From assembly GCF_009905375.1 (NCBI RefSeq), contig NW_027420664.1, positions 45,018-109,017 on the forward strand: a stretch of 64,000 bases of DNA, read 5' to 3'. This document shows, piece after piece, positions 58,050 through 64,000 of the stretch (position 1 is the first letter of the stretch; each line of letters starts with the position of its first letter). A program made the position numbers and the translations under genes. This DNA is from Apium graveolens (taxonomy: Eukaryota; Streptophyta; Magnoliopsida; Apiales; Apiaceae). Under the pieces are notes generated by a model, which saw only the letters and a program-made list of their open reading frames with translations, searched no databases and had not been told where the DNA came from.

Positions 58050-59893
58050 CCCCTCCTTAATTTTGACTATCCCAAGTAGACTTCGGATGAAGGCGTCACT
58101 TTTGAGAGGCTTTGTAAATATGTTACTAATTTGATCTTGGAACTTCACATAATTCAACTCCAATTCACGCATTTCGATACATTCCCGAATAAAGTGATAT
58201 TTTGTATCAATGTGCTTGCACCGTTCATGAAAGACCGGATTTTTGGCCGAAGCTATTGTCGACTTGTTATCAACCAATACTTCCGTGGACTCATTTTGTG
58301 GCATGTGGAGCTCTTCCAAAACTCTCCTTAGCCATATAGCTTGACAAACACAAGAACACGCCGCCACATACTCCGCCTCACAAGTGGACAGGGTAACAAT
58401 GGGTTATTTCTTTGAACTCCATGAAAAAGATGTGTCACCAATAAAGAATACATATCCGGTGGTACTCTTTCGATCATCAATGTCACCGGCTCAATCACTA
58501 TCACAATAACCAACAAGTTTGAACTCATTTGAGTAATGATACAACAATCCATAATCCATTGTGCCTTTGAGATAATGAAGAATTCTCTTGGCCGCCTTCA
58601 TGTGTGTTGTTGTTGGAGCCTCCATATAGCAACTAATAAGTCCAACACTATTGAGTATGTTGGGCCTCGTGCATGTCAAATATCTCAAACTTCCCACAAG
58701 ACTTTTGAAATATGTAGGATCAACCTTCTCACATTCTTCAAATTTCGACAACTTCGTTCCACATTCAATGGGGGTGCTTACGGCTTGACAATTTTCCATC
58801 TTGAATTTCTTCAAAATCTCCCTTGTATAGCTTCCTTGTGATATTAGTATTCCATCATCCATTTGCTTTACTTCAATGCCAAGATAATATGACATAAGCC
58901 CAATATCGGTCATCTCAAATTCTCTTGTCATGTCTTGTTTAAATTTCTCAAACATACTTGGACTATTTTCCGTGAATATTAAATCATCCACATACAAGCA
59001 CGCAAGAAGAAATTCTCCATTTTTAGCAACCTTGGCATATAGAGCATGTTCATGAGGACACTTGTAAAATCCTTGAGCTTGAAAGTATTTGTCAAGTCTA
59101 TTATTCCAAGCCCTCGGCGCTTGTTTCAATCCGTACAAGGCCTTCTTTAACTTTAAGACTTTTCCTTCTTGTCCTTTTACGATGTATCCCAATGGTTGCT
59201 CCACATACACGGTTTCTTCAAGAACACCATTCAAGAAAGCGGACTTCACATCCATTTGATGAATTTTCCATCCATTTTGAGCCGCTAATGAGATGATTAG
59301 CCTTATAGTCTCCATTCTTGCAACCGGGGAAAAAACTTCGTCATAATCAACTCCATGTCTTTGATTGTAGCCTTTGGCCACCAATCTTGCCTTATATTTT
59401 TCCACCTTACCTTGGGCATTCTTCTTCACCTTATAAATCCACTTTACACCAATAGCTTTTTGTCCTTTTGGAAGTGTTGCTAACTCCCATGTGTCATTCT
59501 TCTTTATAGACTCAATCTCGTCGTCCATTGCTTTCTTCCACCTTTCATCTTGCACGGCTTCTTTGAAGCTTGTTGGTTCGGTTTCCGCTAGAAGACAAAG
59601 AAGTGTTAATTTGGAAATAGCGGGAACCTCTTCCGTTTCATCGTATATTTCTCCAAGACTTCTATAACGTCTTGGTGGTGTCTCCTCATCATCACTTGAA
59701 AAAGATAAAGGAGTTTGTCCATTACTTGTTGCTCGTGGTGATGTGGGAGGAGTGATATTTTCTTCACTTTCTTCATCAATAAATGGAAGAAATTATAATC
59801 TTCTTATGTGTTGCTCTAATTCCATGAGCTCTCTTCGTCAAATACAACATCTCGACTAATAACAATCTTTCCATTGATGGGGTTGTAAAGTTT
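58044..59893 (-). pseudogene. RT and RNase H of element 2, two in-frame stops
   Basis: One phase runs from about 59700 down to 58044. RT: KARLVAKGYNQRHGVDYDEV, DVKSAFLNG, LYGLKQAPRAWN and an intact catalytic CLYVDDL. RNase H: STTGYVFFIG, TLSTCEAEYVAACS, DNKSTIASAKNPVFHERCKH. A TGA at 58491-58493 replaces the Trp expected after CDSD, and a TAA at 58404-58406 replaces a Gln (KKQP to KK-stop). RT itself reads through without a break, so loss of function rests in RNase H and gag. Confidence 0.88.
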
Positions 59894-60630
59894 CTACCCC
59901 TTTGCTCTTGCATCATAGCCAACAAACACATACTTTTCACTCTTATAATCCAACTTTGTTCTTAGCTCATCATCGACGTGTGCATAAGCTATGCTTCCAA
60001 AAACTCTTAAGTGAGCAATAGATGGTCTCTTTCCTTTCCATGCTTGTTGCGATGTTATGTCTTTAACACTTCTCGTGGGACATCTATTTGACAAGTAGAC
60101 GGCACAATCTACCGCTTCGGCCCAAAATTCCTTAGGCATATTCTTGCTCTTTAGCATGCTTCGAGCCATGTTAAGAATGCTCCTATTTTTTCTTTCGGCG
60201 ACTCCATTTTGTTGCGGTGATCTTGGAACCGTTGCGGGTCGTCTAATACCATGAGCTTCACAAAATTGCAAGAACTCCTTTGAATTGAATTCACCTCCTC
60301 GATCCGAACGAATGGCTTTTATTTGATACTTGGTCTCTTTTTCAACTTGGGCTTTGAACTTTTTGAAGCATTCAAAAACTTGAGACTTCTCTTTGAGAAA
60401 GTACACCCATGTCTTGCGGCTAAATCATCAATGAATAACAAGAAATAGCAATTCTTACTAAAAGATGGAGGATTAAAAGGCCCACATACATCGGAGTGAA
60501 TGAGTTCAAGTGGCTCCTTTGCTCTGACATAGATTCCTTTGGAAAGCTCTTTCTTGATTGTTTTCCGAAAAGACATCCTTCACAAATTTGGTTTGGATGG
60601 TTGATGTGAGGCAATCCATTCACCATATGC
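59894..60630 (-). pseudogene. GAG-pre-integrase and integrase of element 2, one frameshift
   Basis: CEGCLFGKQSRKSFPKES marks the end of GAG-pre-integrase. The integrase core follows: LIHSDVCGPFN, then a frame change near 60410 (DDLAARHGCTFSK against FLKEKSQVFECFKK), then RSDRGGEFNSKEF, PQQNGVAERKNRS, HLRVFGSIAY. The catalytic D, D and E are all visible but on two frames. Confidence 0.85.
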
Positions 60631-60883
60631 TTCTTGATAGTGAATTTAGTCCATCAAAGTTCAAGTTCCCAAACCTAAGATGCCAAAGCCAAGAAGAATC
60701 TCCAACACAAGCCTTAAGACATTTTGCAACATCATTTTGAATTTGAGAATAAACATACGATTCTTCGTCATATGCACCTTTGCAATTAAATTATCATTAG
60801 AATCTCTCAATTGAGAAATCCATCTTTCATGGTGATGGTATAGCCTTTCTCCATTAGTTGCCCCAAACTCAAGATATTATTTT

Positions 60884-62034
60884 TCATGCTAGGCACATAA
60901 TAAATACTTGAAATAAATTATGATCTCCATTTTTCAAGCGAATTAAGATGTTACCTTTGCCTTTGATGGGCACTCCCGAAGAGTCTCCAAAAGTAACTTT
61001 TCCATTCACTTTCTCATCAAGATCCACGAACAAATTTTTACTGCCACACATATGATAACTTGCGCCGCTATCAAGATACCACAAATTATCTTCACAATTT
61101 ACTTCTCCTTTATGCGCTAGAAATAAAGTGGGTTCATCAACATTGCCTTTATCTTCAACAAAATTAGCTTTCTCCTCCACTTGATTTTTTGAAGTGTGAC
61201 ACTCGGAAGCATAGTGACCAAATTTTTGATAATTATAGCATTTAACATTTGACTTGCCATACCTTGGTGTAACTCTTCCTCTTCCACGGCCTCTTGAATT
61301 TCTTGTCTCGTACAATCTTTCATACTTTTGACTTTCCTCCCTTTGTTGGCCACGACCTCTTCTTTGTCCATATAGAAATCCTCTTCCACGTCCTTGTCCA
61401 AGACCTCTTTGGTTCCTCATATACCTTCCATCATTATCTTTAAAAGATAACTTTGATTGTAAGGCTTGTTCAATTGGCTCCTTCTTTAACATTTTTTCTT
61501 CATGGGCTTGTTATCTTTAGCCTCCTCAATTGCCACAACTTTGTAATCAAATTTAGAGTCAAGTGAACGAAGAACTTTTTCAATAACACGAACATCACTT
61601 ACCTCTTCTCCATTGCTTTTCATTTGATTGACAACGGTCAAGACCCTTGAAAAATAATATGAGATTGATTCGGATTCCTTCATTCGCAAAGCCTCAAACT
61701 CGCCACGAAGTGTTTGTAGCCGAACTCTCTTTACTTTAATATCGCCACTAAAAGAAGATTTGAGAGTATCCCAAACTTTCTTTGACGTTATTGCGGAAGT
61801 CACTTTTTGTACATGAATCATTCCAAACATTGATGAATGATCATGATCGCCTTTTGATCATTCTTTCTTTGGGCTGAAGTTGAGCTTTTTGAACTTGATT
61901 CAAATTTGCTTCATTTTCGGGCACCTCCAATCCTTTTCTCCATAATTTCCCACACATCAATTTGCTCCAATGATCGCCTTCATACGAATGCACCAATTCT
62001 CATAATTATCTTTGGTGAACTTGGCATTTGCCAT
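60884..62034 (-). pseudogene. gag and protease of element 2, frameshifted
   Basis: ATG at 62034 begins MANAKFTKDNYENWCIRMKA and stops at 61957. The capsid-like part resumes in another frame (61830-61486: [36 protein letters not shown]), and a third frame (61492-60884) has Arg-Gly repeats (GRGRGFLYGQRRGRG), a zinc knuckle CYNYQKFGHYASEC with Tyr in place of the second Cys, and protease LDSGASYHMCG. So gag is broken twice and its knuckle lacks a metal ligand. Confidence 0.85.
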
Positions 62035-62115
62035 TGAGACATTCCAATTTCCATGATTCTTCTTCTTTACACCCACACAAGCATTCTTTTGAAGACAAGT
62101 AGAAGTAGAATTTTT

Positions 62116-62129
62116 GGCTCTTGATACCA
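62116..62129 (-). other. Primer-binding site of element 2
   Basis: TGGTATCAAGAGCC on the minus strand, three bases inside the 5' LTR; matches the initiator-tRNA-Met 3' end with one extra A. Confidence 0.8.
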
Positions 62130-62132
62130 CTT

Positions 62133-62452
62133 TGTTGGAAGAAAGGATCTCACTCAAACTCACTCAAGACAATTTAGGAGAAGAAATGTATTACTTGAAA
62201 AATTACTTGATTACAAATGACTTGGTACAAGGCTTTATATAGGACTCCATAGAAAGATCTAGATAACTTTAGACTCCAATAGACATCACTTGACCAAGAT
62301 ACATGTATCAGAGATTATATGTACCTACACAATACATGAACATAGAAAAATACTAATACATACCAAGATACTAATACATGTATCACGATATTTCAGAGAC
62401 TTCCACACAATTCTATTATATTAATAGTCAAAAATATTATTTATTTTTAACA
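62133..62452 (-). repeat. 5' LTR of element 2
   Basis: 320 bp, same TG and CA ends as the partner at 57717-58049. Confidence 0.88.
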
Positions 62453-63308
62453 TGCCGAGCCCATGACAAAGGAATTTTTGGCCCAATGAAGCCTATAGAT
62501 TGTATTCTAGTTGATGTTAAACCAGGCTTAACAGCTCAACTTGGTTCTCTAGAGTAGTATATAATAGGCCTCATCTTATTTTGATGTAATCAGCTTATAG
62601 TTTGCTTTCTATCTCGAGAATTGGTTATAGAGCATGGGAGATCTCCCTTGTATATTCTCTTTTCTAATACATCTCTTAATTTAGCAAAAAAATAGCACTT
62701 CTGCTATTGTCATTTCTTTCGGCCTACAACTAATTTGTAACACTAATTATAAAAAAGAATGACAGAACTAATTTGGATATTCCCTTACATTTTTCTTCAG
62801 ATAAAAATTTGGAATCATATGAAGGCCTAAGGGTAACAAACCTTTGGGTATCCGAGGAGAGAACGATCAATGTTGGTGGAAGAGAGGCTCGCGACATATC
62901 ACCCTCCTGACATTACAATACATGTTCAACTCTAATAAAGATATTAAGTTATTTAAGGTTGTAACTCTATAGGTATCTTAGTACAGTGTAGGTAATCACT
63001 CCTACCACATATAAAAGCATGAAAATGTTACAGTACAACTTCATATGATAGAGCATTGTTTTGTTTTTCTTTTAATATCTAAAAAAGTAATTGGAAGAGA
63101 TATACATATCAATTAATATATAGGTAGAAAAGAGAGAGAAAAAGGAGAGAAAATCTTGAGTGATATCATAGCTGCTGTAACTTAGATAACTAATAATTGA
63201 AACATAAATTTGTAATTTGAAAACCTGAGTGATACCATAATTGCCAAAATTGATTAGTAATTAGTTCAAGCATAAAGTTAGTAAATAATTGTCAATTATA
63301 AATGTATG
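62453..63308. other. Non-coding stretch right of element 2, unit 3
   Basis: Resumes the unit sequence at TGCCGAGCCCATGAC and follows unit 1 positions 17040-17930, including the part that unit 2 lost to filler. No gene seen. Confidence 0.5.
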
Positions 63309-63832
63309 CTTTACAAGAGTACTGCATATTATCATTATATAAATTTCCATCTAAAGTGGAAACATCCTGCAATTGCAACTTAGATTAAAATTATAATTAT
63401 AAATATTATCTGCAATTATATATTGCAACTTAGATTGTCTCAACGGGCAACTAAGCCAAATCCCAAGTATGTGCAACGTGAATAGTGCATGATGAATGTT
63501 TTGTTTGTTCGACAATGCAATGCACTTCTGAATCTATGCTTTGTAATTCTGTTACTAAAGTACTATATATGCATGTAGATGTACATCTTTTTTTAGACAA
63601 TGCAATGTCAGAACTCAAAATGCTTATAAAAATCGATGCTGCAGAAACTGTGAAATGCTCTGAACTTGAGTGTCAGTAATATTGGCATTGGATAAGCCTA
63701 AAAATATTAATGGAGTCTGTAGCTCCCATACCAGCTCCGGTACTGTTCGAGTTTTAGGTACACTTAAACTCTCAAAGCAATTGCAGGATGTTAACTTTAC
63801 AAGAGTACTGCATATTATCATTATATAAATTT
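63309..63832. mobile_element. TIR element between 38-bp direct repeats, unit 3 only
   Basis: A 38-bp unit sequence (beginning CTTTACAAGAGTACTGC) stands at 63309-63346 and 63795-63832. Between them, 448 bp have perfect 16-bp terminal inverted repeats AACATCCTGCAATTGC (63361-63376; inverse at 63777-63792), extended by TAAAGT just outside. TTGCAACTTAGATT occurs twice near the left end. Units 1 and 2 have the flank once and no insert. No transposase; short frames (63485-63679 plus, 63624-63821 minus) have no family signature. Confidence 0.65.
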
Positions 63833-63866
63833 ACATACTTGCACGAAAAGGCTTACTTGCATGTCC

Positions 63867-63909
63867 ATTTGTTCTTTCACGACAGCTTTACCCTTTCCAT
63901 CTGTTTAAA
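63867..63909 (-). pseudogene. 57-nt coiled-coil exon remnant, unit 3
   Basis: Counterpart of 39567-39623. One base is missing after ATGGA, which shifts the frame, and the 5' end (GAAATT) is gone. Beyond it the unit copy shows a local doubling of GGTTAATGAAACAGAGGTT-like text to the window end. Confidence 0.4.
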
Positions 63910-64000
63910 GCAAAACAATGACTTTCTACAGGTAATGAAACAGAGGTTACTATTATTCGCCAACTACAGGTTAATGAAACAGAGGTTCTATGTGGATGGT

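Larger units (their letters stand above)
57717..62452 (-). mobile_element. Full-length minus-strand Ty1/copia element, unit 3 only (element 2)
   Basis: Both LTRs, primer-binding site, gag, protease, integrase, RT, RNase H and polypurine tract are present in copia order. Units 1 and 2 have the empty site (AAGAAATGCCCGAG near 17034 and 38841). No 5-bp target duplication flanks it: AGAAA on the left, TGCCG on the right. It is a different lineage from element 1 (Arg-Gly-rich gag, different primer extension). Confidence 0.93.
46084..64000. repeat. Tandem array unit 3 (incomplete, at least 17.9 kb)
   Basis: Collinear with unit 2 at an offset near 20468, and cut by the window end at a point equivalent to about 18590 in unit 1. 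It has a 1.6 kb deletion at 54886, a copia insertion at 57717-62452, a poly(A) micro-insertion at 47443 and a TIR element near 63350. Left of 54886 it matches unit 2 to roughly 1%; to the right it differs by roughly 4%. Confidence 0.93.

Overview
The window looks like nuclear DNA of a land plant, probably a dicot. It is AT-rich, has GT-AG introns, and is full of Ty1/copia retrotransposons, miniature LTR elements primed by initiator-tRNA-Met, Stowaway-like and other miniature inverted-repeat elements. There are no bacterial-style operons. A long-gag type of copia remnant hints at an asterid, but I cannot name the species. The track of open frames consists mostly of transposon fragments; very little looks like functional host coding sequence.

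Layout. Positions 1-4390 hold a decayed forward-strand copia element whose two LTRs are both incomplete: the 5' one is cut by the window edge, the 3' one by the start of a tandem array. From 4391 to the window end lies a head-to-tail array of a roughly 21 kb unit: unit 1 at 4391-25632, unit 2 at 25633-46083 and unit 3 from 46084 past position 64000. Every unit starts with a non-coding leader, then a twice-repeated TATA promoter and an intact, unrecognised 145-codon ORF (6573, 27817, 48285). Next comes an older internal 2.9 kb direct duplication (segments A and B) whose breakpoint lies inside that ORF and leaves a 3' pseudogene copy. Each A and B segment carries a miniature LTR element (TRIM-1) and a minus-strand gag-like remnant. 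Then follow a copia RNase H scrap, a second miniature LTR element (TRIM-2), bZIP-type exons on the minus strand, small coiled-coil exons, a Stowaway-like MITE, a degenerate minus-strand copia element interrupted by a captured intron-containing gene fragment, a second bZIP-like exon, and a pair of head-to-tail MITEs.

The units have private changes, so they are real copies and not an assembly echo. Unit 1 lost the bZIP exons, a 57-nt exon splice donor, and the primer-binding end of the copia remnant. Unit 2 lost 1.38 kb of copia pol and about 250 bp that was replaced by templated filler. Unit 3 lost about 1.6 kb, gained a 15-bp poly(A) retro-insertion, a TIR element and a 4.7 kb minus-strand copia element (57717-62452), and its right half is visibly more diverged than its left half. 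The history reads as: A/B duplication first, then 21 kb unit amplification, then separate decay.

No CRISPR, rRNA or tRNA gene, organellar insertion or satellite was seen. The most interesting host-like content is the 145-codon ORF kept open in three copies with a duplicated promoter, and a bZIP-like gene with a perfect leucine zipper but a basic region about four residues too short.
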